Assembly (NCBI RefSeq): GCF_000717915.1
Contig: NZ_JOCX01000002.1
Coordinates: 310,001 to 374,000, forward strand
Direction of reading: 5' to 3'
DNA length: 64,000 nt
Source of the DNA: Streptomyces sp. NRRL S-244
GTDB taxonomy: Bacteria > Actinomycetota > Actinomycetes > Streptomycetales > Streptomycetaceae
Part shown: one piece after another, positions 51,210-59,963 of the stretch
Numbering within the stretch: the stretch's first letter is position 1
How the letters are laid out: the number at the start of each line of letters is the position of its first letter
Made by a program: the position numbers and the translations under genes
Notes under the pieces: model-generated
Seen by the model: the letters and a program-made list of their open reading frames with translations, nothing else
What the model was told of the DNA's origin: nothing
The model's database searches: none

Positions 51210-51560
51210 GTGGACATCAAGACCGCTTCCGCCCTGCACCGGCTGCGCCTCATCTCCGTACCGGAGGCGCTGTCGTTCCCGGCCCTGCTGATCTTCGGAT
51301 CGGTGCTGAGCCGGATCTCCGACATCGACTACCTGATGATGCCGCTCGGCATCCTGCACGGGATCCTGTTCGTCATCTACGCGGTCTTCCTGCTCGACGT
51401 GTGGAACAAGGCGAAGTGGCCGGTCAAGAAGGTCGCCCTGTTCTTCCTGCTGGCGCTGCTGCCCTTCGGCGGCCTCTACGGCGACAAGCTCCTCAAGCGC
51501 GAGGAGGCCGACAGCGTCATGGCGGCCCGCGCCCGGCGCGAGGCGGCGAACGCAGCGTGA
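51210..51560 (+). CDS. DUF3817 membrane protein (copy 1)
   Basis: The 116-residue product has three membrane segments ([53 protein letters not shown]) and the family motif HGxLFxIYxVFxxD. Function unknown. GTG 51210 follows GAAGG. Its stop overlaps the next start (GTGA). A second DUF3817 gene is at 59964, on the other side of the csl region. Confidence 0.85.
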   Translation: MDIKTASALHRLRLISVPEALSFPALLIFGSVLSRISDIDYLMMPLGILHGILFVIYAVFLLDVWNKAKWPVKKVALFFLLALLPFGGLYGDKLLKREEADSVMAARARREAANAA

Positions 51561-51847
51561 TCGTCGCGTTCTCGGTGACCCCGCTGGGGGTCGGTGAAGA
51601 GGTCGGCGAGTACGTGGCCGACGCGGTGCGCGTCGTACGGGAGTCGGGCCTGCCGAACCGCACGGACGCCATGTTCACCTCGGTCGAGGGGGAGTGGGAC
51701 GAGGTGATGGACGTGGTCAAGCGCGCGGTGGCGGCCGTGGAGGAGCGGGCGCCGCGGGTGTCACTGGTCCTGAAGGCCGACATCCGCCCCGGGGTGGTCG
51801 ACGGGCTGACGTCCAAGGTGGAGACGGTGGAGCGCCACCTGGCCTAG
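51557..51847 (+). CDS. MTH1187-family thiamine-binding protein
   Basis: The 96-residue ferredoxin-like product belongs to the YkoF-related MTH1187/DUF77 family, reported to bind thiamine precursors. Typical parts are [21 protein letters not shown] at the start (read as SVTPLGVG and EYVAD), [20 protein letters not shown] and [13 protein letters not shown] 51557 overlaps the DUF3817 stop, so they are coupled. It is cytosolic. Confidence 0.85.
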   Translation: MIVAFSVTPLGVGEEVGEYVADAVRVVRESGLPNRTDAMFTSVEGEWDEVMDVVKRAVAAVEERAPRVSLVLKADIRPGVVDGLTSKVETVERHLA

Positions 51848-51936
51848 TCGCCGCCCCTGTTCCCGCCACCCGGACGGCCCTGTCCGGGGGCGGGTGTGCG
51901 GAACCCCCCGTTCGGCCGCGCCCCGTTCGACACGCT

Positions 51937-51973
51937 CAGGGTTTGTCACCTTTTGTGGTGATATCAAACCCTG
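51937..51973 (+). promoter_or_regulatory. Long dyad just upstream of cslA
   Basis: CAGGGTTTGTCACC (51937-51950) pairs with GGTGA plus CAAACCCTG (51957-51973) around a TTTTGT loop with a three-base bulge. It ends 22 bases before the cslA start. It could be an operator or a leader hairpin that controls translation. The block is clearly less GC-rich than its surroundings. Confidence 0.65.
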
Positions 51974-51995
51974 GGGTTCGAGCACTGGAGGGGCC

Positions 51996-53828
51996 GTGCG
52001 GCCGGAAGGCTTCGACTACGAGACCCACAGCCGCCTCGCCGGACCGTTCACGGAGCCGGACCCCGCCGCCACCGGCACCGCCGCCGGTACCCCCGCCGCC
52101 TACCGGGTGGGCTACCGCTCCCTGTTGTCGCGCGAGCAGCTCCGCGCCCGAATACGCGCCGTCCTCCTCATGGCCCTGGCCCCCGTCGCCGCGGCCGGGC
52201 TGCTGCTCTACCTCGTCTGGCCCACGCACTGGACCGTCCGCGAGGGCGGCGAGCGCTGGCTCATCCGGCTCGACGCCGTGATGCTCGGCTCCATCGCGCT
52301 GATCATGCTGTTCATGCTGGTCAACGTCCTGTCCGTGGCCCACGCCACGATGGTCGCCCGCGACCCGGTACCGGTGGCGCCCCAACCCGGCACCAAGGTC
52401 GCCTTCCTGACCACGTACGTCCCCGGCAAAGAGCCGCTCGCCATGGTGCGGGGCACCCTCCTGGGGGCGGTCGCCCTGCGCCACGACGGCCCGCTCGACG
52501 TATGGCTGCTGGACGAGGGGGACGACCCCGAGGTCCGGGCCCTGTGCGCGGAGCTCGGCGTACGGCACTTCACCCGCAAGGGCATCGCCGGATGGAACAC
52601 CCGCAAGGGCCCCCACCGGGCGCGGACCAAGCACGGCAACTACAACGCCTGGCTGGTCGCGCACGGAGACGACTACGAGTTCTTCGCCTCCGTCGACACC
52701 GACCACGTCCCGCTGCCGAACTTCCTGGAGCGGATGCTCGGCTACTTCCGCGATCCGGACATCGCCTTCGTCGTCGGCCCGCAGGTGTACGGCAACTACA
52801 CCGGCGCCGTCACCAAGGCCGCCGAATCCCAGCAGTACCTCTTCCACGCGCTGATCCAGCGCGCCGGCAACCGCTACGGCGCCCCCATGTTCGTCGGCAC
52901 CAACAACGCCGTACGCATCAGCGCCCTCCGGCAGGCGGGCGGGCTCTACGACTCCCTCACCGAGGACATGGCCACCGGCTTCGAGCTGCACCGCCGGCGC
53001 AATCCGGCCACCGGGCGGTTCTGGCGCTCCGTCTACACCCCCGACGTGCTCGCCGTCGGCGAGGGCCCGGCCTCGTGGACCGACTTCTTCACCCAGCAGC
53101 TGCGCTGGTCCCGGGGGACGTACGAGACCCTCCTCCGGCAGTACTGGAAAGGCTTCTTCCGGATGCCCCCGGGGCGGGCGCTCAACTACACCCTGATGCT
53201 CGTCTACTACCCCATGACGGCCGTCAACTGGCTCCTCGGCATCCTCAGCTGCGTCCTGTTCCTGTGGTTCGGCGCCTCCGGCACCCAGGTCTCCTCCGAG
53301 GTGTGGCTCATGCTCTACACCGACGCCGCAGCCCTCCAGGTCGGCCTGTACCTGTGGAACCGCCGGCACAACATCTCCCCCCACGAGCCCGAGGGCTCCG
53401 GCGGCCTGGCCGGCATGGCGATGTCCGCGATCTGCGCGCCCGTCTACCTCGCGTCCCTCGCCTCCGCCCTGCTGCGCACCCGGGGCGGGTTCGTCGTCAC
53501 CCCCAAGGGCGGCGACGCCAGCCCCGACCGGCCGGCGACCTTCCGGATCCACCTCGGCTGGGCCGCCGTCCTGGCCCTCTCCCTCGCGGCCTCGGTCCGC
53601 CTGGGCCACACCCACGCCGCGATGCGCACCTGGGCGGTGCTCGCCCTGCTCATCGCCCTCGCGCCGGTGGCCGTGTGGGCCTGGACCCTGCTGCGTGAGC
53701 GCCGGGCCGCAGCCGCCGCCCGGGCCCGGGCCCGGGCCGTCGGATCGCTGGACCTCGGGCTCGGCCACGGCCACGGGCCGGGCGAGGAGCCGGAGCCGGC
53801 GTTCGCCGCGCCGACGGGAGGGAACTGA
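51996..53828 (+). CDS. cslA: Cellulose synthase-like glycosyltransferase 2
   Basis: This is a processive GT2 enzyme that makes the tip-associated beta-glucan with GlxA in Streptomyces. The 610-residue product has two N-terminal membrane helices (about 55-105). The cytosolic catalytic domain follows, with DxD in SVDTDHVPLPNF near 230, acid/base TEDMATG near 325 and QQLRWSRGTYE (QxxRW) near 370. About five more helices and an Ala/Arg-rich tail end it. GTG 51996 follows GGAGG. glxA begins three bases after its stop. In S. coelicolor the cslA-glxA pair is, as I recall, at SCO2836-2837, a different chromosomal place. Confidence 0.9.
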   Translation: MRPEGFDYETHSRLAGPFTEPDPAATGTAAGTPAAYRVGYRSLLSREQLRARIRAVLLMALAPVAAAGLLLYLVWPTHWTVREGGERWLIRLDAVMLGSIALIMLFMLVNVLSVAHATMVARDPVPVAPQPGTKVAFLTTYVPGKEPLAMVRGTLLGAVALRHDGPLDVWLLDEGDDPEVRALCAELGVRHFTRKGIAGWNTRKGPHRARTKHGNYNAWLVAHGDDYEFFASVDTDHVPLPNFLERMLGYFRDPDIAFVVGPQVYGNYTGAVTKAAESQQYLFHALIQRAGNRYGAPMFVGTNNAVRISALRQAGGLYDSLTEDMATGFELHRRRNPATGRFWRSVYTPDVLAVGEGPASWTDFFTQQLRWSRGTYETLLRQYWKGFFRMPPGRALNYTLMLVYYPMTAVNWLLGILSCVLFLWFGASGTQVSSEVWLMLYTDAAALQVGLYLWNRRHNISPHEPEGSGGLAGMAMSAICAPVYLASLASALLRTRGGFVVTPKGGDASPDRPATFRIHLGWAAVLALSLAASVRLGHTHAAMRTWAVLALLIALAPVAVWAWTLLRERRAAAAARARARAVGSLDLGLGHGHGPGEEPEPAFAAPTGGN

Positions 53829-53831
53829 CCC

Positions 53832-55829
53832 ATGGAGTACCGGCCGTCGAAGCAGTTCAAGAACACCGTGCTGGGCACCGGGGCCGTGGTGGTGCTGGCC
53901 GCGCTCAACGCGCCCGCCGCGCTCTCCTTCGCGCAGGAGCGCTACCACTCGTACAAGATCGGGCAGTCCAGCTACAAGATCCAGTACGGCTCGTGGGGGC
54001 AGGTCCGCCTCCCCGAGGAGTACCGGATCAACGCGATGCACGCGGCCCTGCTGCACACGGGCAAGGTGCTGCTGATCGCCGGCTCCGGCAACAACCAGAA
54101 GAAGTTCGACAAGGGCACCTTCGACACCGTCCTGTGGGACCCGAAGGACGACAGCTTCAAGAAGATCCCGACCCCGGAGGACTTCTTCTGCTCCGGCCAC
54201 AGCCAACTGCCCAGCGGCCGGCTGCTGGTGGCGGGAGGCACCGCCCGGTACGAGGTCCTCGACGGCAAGGTCACCCGCGCGGGCGGCGGCATGCGGGTCA
54301 AGAACGAGAGCCCCGACAAGGTGGCCCGGCTGAGGAAGGGCACCCGGTTCCGGTCCCCGTCCGGGGTCGAGTACGTGTCGAAGTTCGACGTCACCGTGCC
54401 GAAGGCCACGCGCGAGTTCGAGATCACGTACGGGCGCAAGGGGCACCTGAAGCCCTGGCAGAGCAAGGTGGTGGCCTCGGAGGCGCGGGTCTTCGTCGAG
54501 GCCGTCAAGGCCGGCGCCGAGGGGCTGACGACCGAGGCCGCCCAGTACCGGATCCTCGGCCTCGAGGGGAAGGACGCCGACAACGTCTACGGGCTCGCGG
54601 AGCGGCTGAGCGTCGAGAAGCAGGACTTCCAGGGGATCAAGTCGGCGTACGAGTTCGACCCGAAGGCCGAGAAATACGTCCCCGTCGACCCGATGAAGGA
54701 CGCCCGCTGGTACCCGACCCTGGTCGCCCTCCAGGACGGGCGGGTCCTCGCGGTCTCCGGGCTCAACGACGTGGGGGACGTGGTCCCCGGCGACAACGAG
54801 TTCTACGACCCGAAGACGAAGAAGTGGACCCGGGGCCCCTTCCGCTACTTCCCGACCTACCCCGCGATCTTCCTCATACAGGGCGGCAAACTGCTCTACA
54901 CCGGCTCCAACGCCGGCTACGGCCCGGCGGACAAGGGGCGCGAGCCCGGCGTGTGGGACCCCAAGACCAACAAGTTCGCACAGGTGCCGGGGCTGGCGGA
55001 CCCCGACCAGCTGGAGACCTCGTCCTCGGTGCTGCTGCCGCCGGCCCAGGACCAGCGGGTCATGGTGCTGGGCGGCGGCGGGGTCGGCGAGTCGAAGCTC
55101 TCGTCGAGCCGGACGGCGATCGTGGACCTCAAGGAGGACAACCCGGTCTTCCGCTCCTCGGCGCGGCTGCCGCAGGGCACCCGGTACCTGAGCAGCGTGC
55201 TGCTGCCGGACGACTCCGTGTTCACCACCGGCGGCTCCCGCGACTACCGCGGCCGGGGCGCCAGCGACGTCCACAAGGCGCAGTTCTACTACCCGCGCAC
55301 CGACTCCTTCGTGGCCGCCGCCGACCCGGCGGTGGGCCGCAACTACCACTCCGGGGCGCTGCTGCTGCCCGACGGGCGGATCGCGACGTTCGGCTCCGAC
55401 CCGCTCTTCGCGGACAAGGACAACACCCGGCTCGGTAAGTTCGAGCACCGGCTGGAGGTGTACTCGCCGCCCTACCTGTACCGGGACCCGGCGCTGCGGC
55501 CCGTCCTGGGGGCCGGGCCGGCCGAGGTGGGCCGGGACGGGCGGGCCACCTTCGCGTCGCCGCACCCGGAGCGGATCCGGCGGGCCCGGCTGATGCGGCC
55601 GAGCGCGGTCACGCACACCACGGACGTGGAGCAGCGCTCGATCGAGCTCGGGCTGACGCGGGCGGCCGGGGCGGTGACGCTCGACGTGCCGAAGGACCCG
55701 ACGCTGGTGCCGCCGGGCTGGTACATGCTGTTCGTGACGGATGCGGAGGGGACGCCCTCGGAGGCGAGGTGGCTGCGGGTGCGGGAGCCGCAGCCGCGGC
55801 CGCAGCCGGTGGGGGCGCCGGACGAGTAG
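53832..55829 (+). CDS. glxA: Copper radical oxidase GlxA (galactose oxidase-like)
   Basis: GlxA is a mononuclear copper oxidase needed with CslA for glycan deposition at hyphal tips. The 665-residue product has a Sec-type signal or membrane anchor (about 10-32, VLGTGAVVVLAALNAPAAL) and Kelch-type beta propeller repeats. Comparison with galactose oxidase places the Cys of the Tyr-Cys cofactor in FFCSGHSQLPSGR, its Tyr in ARWYPTLVAL, the axial Tyr and a copper His in RNYHSGALLLPDGR, and the second His in VTHTTDVEQRSI. All ligands are kept. It is directly downstream of cslA. Confidence 0.92.
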   Translation: MEYRPSKQFKNTVLGTGAVVVLAALNAPAALSFAQERYHSYKIGQSSYKIQYGSWGQVRLPEEYRINAMHAALLHTGKVLLIAGSGNNQKKFDKGTFDTVLWDPKDDSFKKIPTPEDFFCSGHSQLPSGRLLVAGGTARYEVLDGKVTRAGGGMRVKNESPDKVARLRKGTRFRSPSGVEYVSKFDVTVPKATREFEITYGRKGHLKPWQSKVVASEARVFVEAVKAGAEGLTTEAAQYRILGLEGKDADNVYGLAERLSVEKQDFQGIKSAYEFDPKAEKYVPVDPMKDARWYPTLVALQDGRVLAVSGLNDVGDVVPGDNEFYDPKTKKWTRGPFRYFPTYPAIFLIQGGKLLYTGSNAGYGPADKGREPGVWDPKTNKFAQVPGLADPDQLETSSSVLLPPAQDQRVMVLGGGGVGESKLSSSRTAIVDLKEDNPVFRSSARLPQGTRYLSSVLLPDDSVFTTGGSRDYRGRGASDVHKAQFYYPRTDSFVAAADPAVGRNYHSGALLLPDGRIATFGSDPLFADKDNTRLGKFEHRLEVYSPPYLYRDPALRPVLGAGPAEVGRDGRATFASPHPERIRRARLMRPSAVTHTTDVEQRSIELGLTRAAGAVTLDVPKDPTLVPPGWYMLFVTDAEGTPSEARWLRVREPQPRPQPVGAPDE

Positions 55830-55856
55830 CCCCTCGTGCAGCCCCTCGCGCGCAGG

Positions 55857-56924
55857 CTACTCCCTGGCGCGGGCGGCCAGACCGAGCGCGTAGTCCGGCC
55901 ACCACCGGCCGGCCGCCGGACCGCCGCGGCAGGGCCCGTCGGACTCGCCGGGTCGCTTGATCCAGAGGTACGCGTCGACGAGCGGGTCACCCGTCCTGTC
56001 GGTCGGCGCGATCCCGAGGGCGCGGCCGGGCGGGTTGCACCAGGTCTCGTGGCCGCCGCCCGGGAGCGGGCCCTCGCCGTTGCGGCTGGTGTCGACGACG
56101 AAGTGCTTGCCGTGGGCGGCAGCGGAGATGCGGGCGCCGTACTCCCGGCCCGCCGCGTCGGGCTGGAAGTTGGAGACGTTGAGGGAGAAGCCGTCGGCCT
56201 GGCCGAGCCCGGCTTTGTAGAGGGGTTCGACGAGGTTCATCGGGTCCGGGATCCAGGCCGGATTGCCGGCGTCCAGGTAGACCTTCGTGTTCCGGTTCTT
56301 CTTCAGCCGGGTGACGGCCTCGGAGAGGAGCCGGAAGCGCTCCTCGTGGTGGGCGGGCCGGGTGCAGCCGTCCACGATGTGCGGGACGGCGTCCGGCTCC
56401 AGCACCACCACCGCCCTGGCGTCGCCGATGGCGTCGGCGAAGGCCCCGATCCAGTTGCGGTACGCGGTGGCGCTCGTGGCCCCGCCGGCCGAGTGCCGGC
56501 CGCAGTCGCGGTACGGGATGTTGTACGCGGTGAGCACCAGGACCCGGCCCGCCGCCTTGGCGCCCTTCGCGGCCCGGCGGATCGCGGGTCCGGGGTCGTC
56601 GCCCGGTCCCCACAGGGCCATGGGCCGTTCCGAGATCCGGCGCAGCAGCTGGGCGTCGCTGTTGCGGCCCTGCGCCTCCCAGGCGGCGACCTGCCGGGCC
56701 GCGTCGCTGTCCGGGTCCACCCAGTACGGGGATCCGGCGGGCGCGGCCCGCGCCGAGGCCTCGGGCGGCGCCTCCGCGGGCGCGCGCGACGGGGCGGACT
56801 CCTCGCTCCCGCAGCCGGGTGCCGCGGCGAGCAGCAGGGCCAGGCCGAGCGCGGCGGCGAGGGCTCTGGGGCGGGGGAGGGGGCGCGGACGGCGCCGGGA
56901 TCGGGATCGGGATCGGCCTGGCAT
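55857..56924 (-). CDS. Secreted GH6 beta-1,4-glucanase (CslZ-like)
   Basis: GH6 enzymes cleave cellulose with inversion. The 355-residue product has an Arg-rich N terminus and signal helix (ALAAALGLALLLAAAPGC), the Cys perhaps being a lipobox. GH6 motifs follow: TAYNIPYRDCGRHSAGGA with the first Asp, VVLEPDAVPHIVDGC with the acid Asp, HFVVDTSRNGEGP, TWCNPPGRALG and YLWIKRPGESDGPC. ATG 56924 follows GAGGAAC. It is convergent with glxA, 27 bases apart. A GH6 gene accompanies cslA-glxA in S. coelicolor too and is thought to trim the glycan. Confidence 0.9.
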   Translation of the reverse strand: MPGRSRSRSRRRPRPLPRPRALAAALGLALLLAAAPGCGSEESAPSRAPAEAPPEASARAAPAGSPYWVDPDSDAARQVAAWEAQGRNSDAQLLRRISERPMALWGPGDDPGPAIRRAAKGAKAAGRVLVLTAYNIPYRDCGRHSAGGATSATAYRNWIGAFADAIGDARAVVVLEPDAVPHIVDGCTRPAHHEERFRLLSEAVTRLKKNRNTKVYLDAGNPAWIPDPMNLVEPLYKAGLGQADGFSLNVSNFQPDAAGREYGARISAAAHGKHFVVDTSRNGEGPLPGGGHETWCNPPGRALGIAPTDRTGDPLVDAYLWIKRPGESDGPCRGGPAAGRWWPDYALGLAARARE

Positions 56925-57031
56925 CCGGGTTCCTCGGGACGAAGGGGTCGGTGCGCGGAATTGCGGAATCGCAGACCGGCATATCGTGACATGACGGTCA
57001 GTCACCCCCGCCCCGCGACACCGCACGCCGC

Positions 57032-58030
57032 CTACGTCCGGGGCGCACCGCCCGTCGTCAGGGCGATGGCGAGCGGGGTGCGCTCGTAGAGGATCCGGTG
57101 GCCGTGCCGGGCCGAGATCAGCAGGCCCGCGCCGTGCAGGGCCTTCAGGTGCGCCGAGACCGTGGCCGGGGCGAGGCCGAGCCGGTGGGCCAGCTCCGTC
57201 GTGGAGGCCGGCTCGTCGAGCGCGCACAGCACGTCGGCCCGGCCGCGGCCCAGCAGCCGCGCCAGCGCCCGCGGGGGCGGACCCGCCGACGCCGTCCACA
57301 GGGCGCCGATGCCCCGCGCCGGGTACACCAGCGTCGGCTGCCAGGGCGGGTCGTACCCGCCGACCACCTCCGGCCACACGAACGCGCTCGGCATGAGGAG
57401 CAGGCCCTGCCCGTCCAGGGAGCGGTCGTGGTGGTTCGCGCGGTCGATGGTGAGCGTCCCGTCCGACCACCGCAGGTCCGGGTGGAGGCCGTCGAACAGC
57501 GCCTCCAGCCCGCCCGCCCCCAGCCGCCGCGAGTGGAACAGGACGTCGGCCTCCAGCAGGGCCCGCAGCCGCGGCCAGTGCGGGGCGACCAGCGCGGCCC
57601 AGGCCTGCTCGTAGAGGTCGGCCAGCTCCCGTACGGCGCGGGCCGGGTCGGCGAGCATCCGCCGCCCGAGGTCGCTCTCGGCGGCGCCCGGGGTGCAGAC
57701 GAGGGAGCGCCGCAGGTCCTCCCGTACGGCCTGCGGATCGGCGGCCGCGGACCGGACCCGCGCCAGCTCCTCCTCGAAGGTGACGGAGGGTCCGACCGGC
57801 GGCGGGCTCAGGAAGTCCGGGTTGTGGCCGGCCCACGGCATCAGCAGCCACAGCGGCCGCAGGTCCAGCCCGTCGGCGGCCGCCCTGACCTGCCGGAGCC
57901 AGGGCAGGTGGTACGCCTGCCGCCCCGGCCGCAGCAGGGTCCGCACCGCCTCCTGCGTCTCCCAGCGGGGCGATATGGAGAACCGGCAGCGCAGCAGGTC
58001 GCCGGCCCCGAACCGGAAGTGGAACGCCAT
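57032..58030 (-). CDS. ArsR-type regulator with large N-terminal domain
   Basis: The 332-residue product has a roughly 250-residue N-terminal domain (DUF5937-like: FRFGAGDLLRCRFSISP, LWLLMPWAGHNPDF). A C-terminal winged helix follows at about 265-320 (LARLLGRGRADVLCALDEP, TTELAHRLGLAPATVSAHLK). It reads in the minus direction from ATG 58030. The MFS gene is divergent with only 91 bases between, containing a perfect 12-bp inverted repeat, the likely operator for both. The ligand is unknown. Confidence 0.87.
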   Translation of the reverse strand: MAFHFRFGAGDLLRCRFSISPRWETQEAVRTLLRPGRQAYHLPWLRQVRAAADGLDLRPLWLLMPWAGHNPDFLSPPPVGPSVTFEEELARVRSAAADPQAVREDLRRSLVCTPGAAESDLGRRMLADPARAVRELADLYEQAWAALVAPHWPRLRALLEADVLFHSRRLGAGGLEALFDGLHPDLRWSDGTLTIDRANHHDRSLDGQGLLLMPSAFVWPEVVGGYDPPWQPTLVYPARGIGALWTASAGPPPRALARLLGRGRADVLCALDEPASTTELAHRLGLAPATVSAHLKALHGAGLLISARHGHRILYERTPLAIALTTGGAPRT

Positions 58031-58057
58031 GCCTCTCCCTGCCTCGCCCTGTGCGGT

Positions 58058-58089
58058 GGCAGTGATTCGGCATGTGGCGAATCACTGCC
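58058..58089. promoter_or_regulatory. Perfect operator between ArsR and MFS genes
   Basis: GGCAGTGATTCG (58058-58069) and CGAATCACTGCC (58078-58089) are exact complements separated by eight bases. The dyad lies 28 bases from the regulator start and 33 from the exporter start. This is the usual layout of a self-regulated exporter switch. Confidence 0.82.
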
Positions 58090-58121
58090 GCACCCCCACC
58101 GTAGTCCCGCAGGGTCGCCGT

Positions 58122-59366
58122 ATGTCCACCACCGTCAACGAGGCCGCCGGCGGATACCGCTCCGTCTTCCGGGTCCGGGAGTTCCGGCCCGTGTTCGCCG
58201 CCCACCTGCTGTCCGTCCTCGGCATCGTCATCGCCGAGATCGCCCTCACGGTCCTCGTGTTCCGCGCCACCGGCTCGCCCCTGATGAGCGCGCTCACGTT
58301 CGCCCTCGGCTTCCTCCCGTACGTCCTCGGCGGGACCCTCCTCGCCGGGATCGCCGACCGCAGGCCCGCCCGCCGGGTCCTCGTCGGCTGCGACCTCGTC
58401 TGCGCCGCCTGCGCGGCGGCCATGGTCCTGCCCGGCACCCCCGTCGCCGGGCTGCTCGTCCTGCGCTGCGCCATGGCGTTCGTCGCCCCCCTCTTCCAGG
58501 GCACGCGCAACGCCTCCCTCGCCGACGTCCTCGGCCCCGGCGACGCCTACGTCCTCGGCCGCTCCCTGATCCGCATGGTCGCCCAGAGCGCCCAGCTCAT
58601 CGGCTTCGGCCTCGGCGGGCTGCTGCTCACCGTCCTCGCCCCGCGCGCGGCCATCGCGCTGACCGCCGCCGGATTCCTGAGCTCGGCCCTGCTGCTGCGC
58701 TTCGGCACGGTGGCGCGGCCGGCCCGGGCCGCCGCCGGGCGCACCTCCCCGCTCGCCGGGCTGCGCGCCGTCCTGGGCGAGCGCCGCCTGCGCGCCCTGA
58801 CGCTGCTGTTCTGGCTGCCGCCCGTCTTCGTCATCGCCCCCGAGGCGCTGCTCGTCCCGTACGCCGACGGCATCGGCGCCGGCACCGCCGCCCTGGGAGT
58901 GATGATGTGCGCGCTGCCCGTCGGCACCATCGCGGGTGAACTGTGGGCCGGCTCGGTGCTCGGCCCGCGGGCCCGCTCCCGGCTCGTGGCCCCGCTCGCG
59001 GCCGCCTGCCTGCTGCCGCTGCTCGTCTACGCCTTCCGGCCCGGGGTGACGGCCGTACTGGCCGCCCTGCTGCTGGCGGGCCTGGCGCACGCGTACACCC
59101 TCGGCCTCGACCAGTGGTACGTCGACGCCGTCCCGGACGCGCTGCGCGGCCGGGCGATGACCCTGCTGAGCACCGGGCTGATGACCCTCCAGGGCGTCGG
59201 CATGGCCCTGGCCGGGCTGGCCGCCGAGTTCCTGCCGGCGCACGTGGTCGTCGCGGGCGCGGCCGTACTCGGCACGGCGGTGGTGCTGCTCCTCCTCGCC
59301 GAACTGCGCGCCGCGGGCCGTCGGGACGGCCGACCGAAGAATGAGACGGGGCCCGCCGCCAAATGA
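58122..59366 (+). CDS. MFS transporter
   Basis: This is a major facilitator superfamily exporter of the MFS_3/enterobactin-exporter-like type. The 414-residue product has about twelve membrane segments. Helix 2-3 has the loop motif GGTLLAGIADRRPARRVLVG, a form of the MFS motif A. VFRATGSPLMSALTFALGFLP and helix-rich C-terminal half complete it. ATG 58122 is preceded by CAGGG only, a weak ribosome site. It is divergent from the ArsR-type gene and likely repressed by it. The substrate is unknown. Confidence 0.87.
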   Translation: MSTTVNEAAGGYRSVFRVREFRPVFAAHLLSVLGIVIAEIALTVLVFRATGSPLMSALTFALGFLPYVLGGTLLAGIADRRPARRVLVGCDLVCAACAAAMVLPGTPVAGLLVLRCAMAFVAPLFQGTRNASLADVLGPGDAYVLGRSLIRMVAQSAQLIGFGLGGLLLTVLAPRAAIALTAAGFLSSALLLRFGTVARPARAAAGRTSPLAGLRAVLGERRLRALTLLFWLPPVFVIAPEALLVPYADGIGAGTAALGVMMCALPVGTIAGELWAGSVLGPRARSRLVAPLAAACLLPLLVYAFRPGVTAVLAALLLAGLAHAYTLGLDQWYVDAVPDALRGRAMTLLSTGLMTLQGVGMALAGLAAEFLPAHVVVAGAAVLGTAVVLLLLAELRAAGRRDGRPKNETGPAAK

Positions 59367-59387
59367 CCGCCCGGTAGGGTCGGGTGC

Positions 59388-59894
59388 GTGTCCAAGCCGC
59401 TCAGCCTGCCCTTCGACCCCATCGCCCGCGCCGACGAGCTCTGGCAGCGCCGCTGGGGGCCGGTGCCCTCGATGGCCGCCATCACCTCGATCATGCGCGC
59501 GCACCAGATCCTGCTCGGCGAGGTCGACGCGGTGGTCAAGCCGTACGGGCTGACCTTCGCGCGGTACGAGGCGCTGGTGCTGCTCACCTTCTCCAAGGCC
59601 GGCGAACTGCCGATGTCGAAGATCGGCGAGCGGCTGATGGTCCACCCGACGTCGGTGACGAACACGGTGGACCGGCTGGTGCGGTCCGGGCTGGTGGCCA
59701 AGCGGCCCAACCCGAACGACGGCCGCGGCACGCTCGCGTCCATCACGGACAAGGGCCGCGAGGTCGTCGAGGCGGCGACGAAGGACCTGATGGCGGTCGA
59801 CTTCGGGCTCCGCGCGTACGACGCCGAGGAGTGCCAGGAGATCTTCGCGCTCCTGCGTCCCCTGCGGGTCGCCGCGGCGGACTTCGAGGAGTAG
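59388..59894 (+). CDS. MarR-family transcriptional regulator
   Basis: The 168-residue product has a winged helix: LTFARYEALVLLTFSKAGELPMSKIGERL (read as YEALVLLTFSKAGELPMSK), recognition helix MVHPTSVTNTVDRLVRSGLV and wing NDGRGTLASITDKGRE. The GTG at 59388 has no ribosome site, but TAGGGT at 59374-59379 lies eight bases before it, so a leaderless message is likely. A small DUF3817 gene follows after 69 bases. Confidence 0.88.
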   Translation: MSKPLSLPFDPIARADELWQRRWGPVPSMAAITSIMRAHQILLGEVDAVVKPYGLTFARYEALVLLTFSKAGELPMSKIGERLMVHPTSVTNTVDRLVRSGLVAKRPNPNDGRGTLASITDKGREVVEAATKDLMAVDFGLRAYDAEECQEIFALLRPLRVAAADFEE

Positions 59895-59963
59895 AGGAGC
59901 CGCGGACCGCGCTCGCCGGGCCCCCGTCAAGATCGAGCAAAACGGACGGTTAGGCTCATCGGC

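Noticed and set aside
51936..55616. 1226-codon minus-strand frame over cslA and glxA
   Set aside because: The plus-strand proteins carry all catalytic motifs; the minus frame is Gly/Arg/Val-rich and crosses two genes and the upstream dyad.
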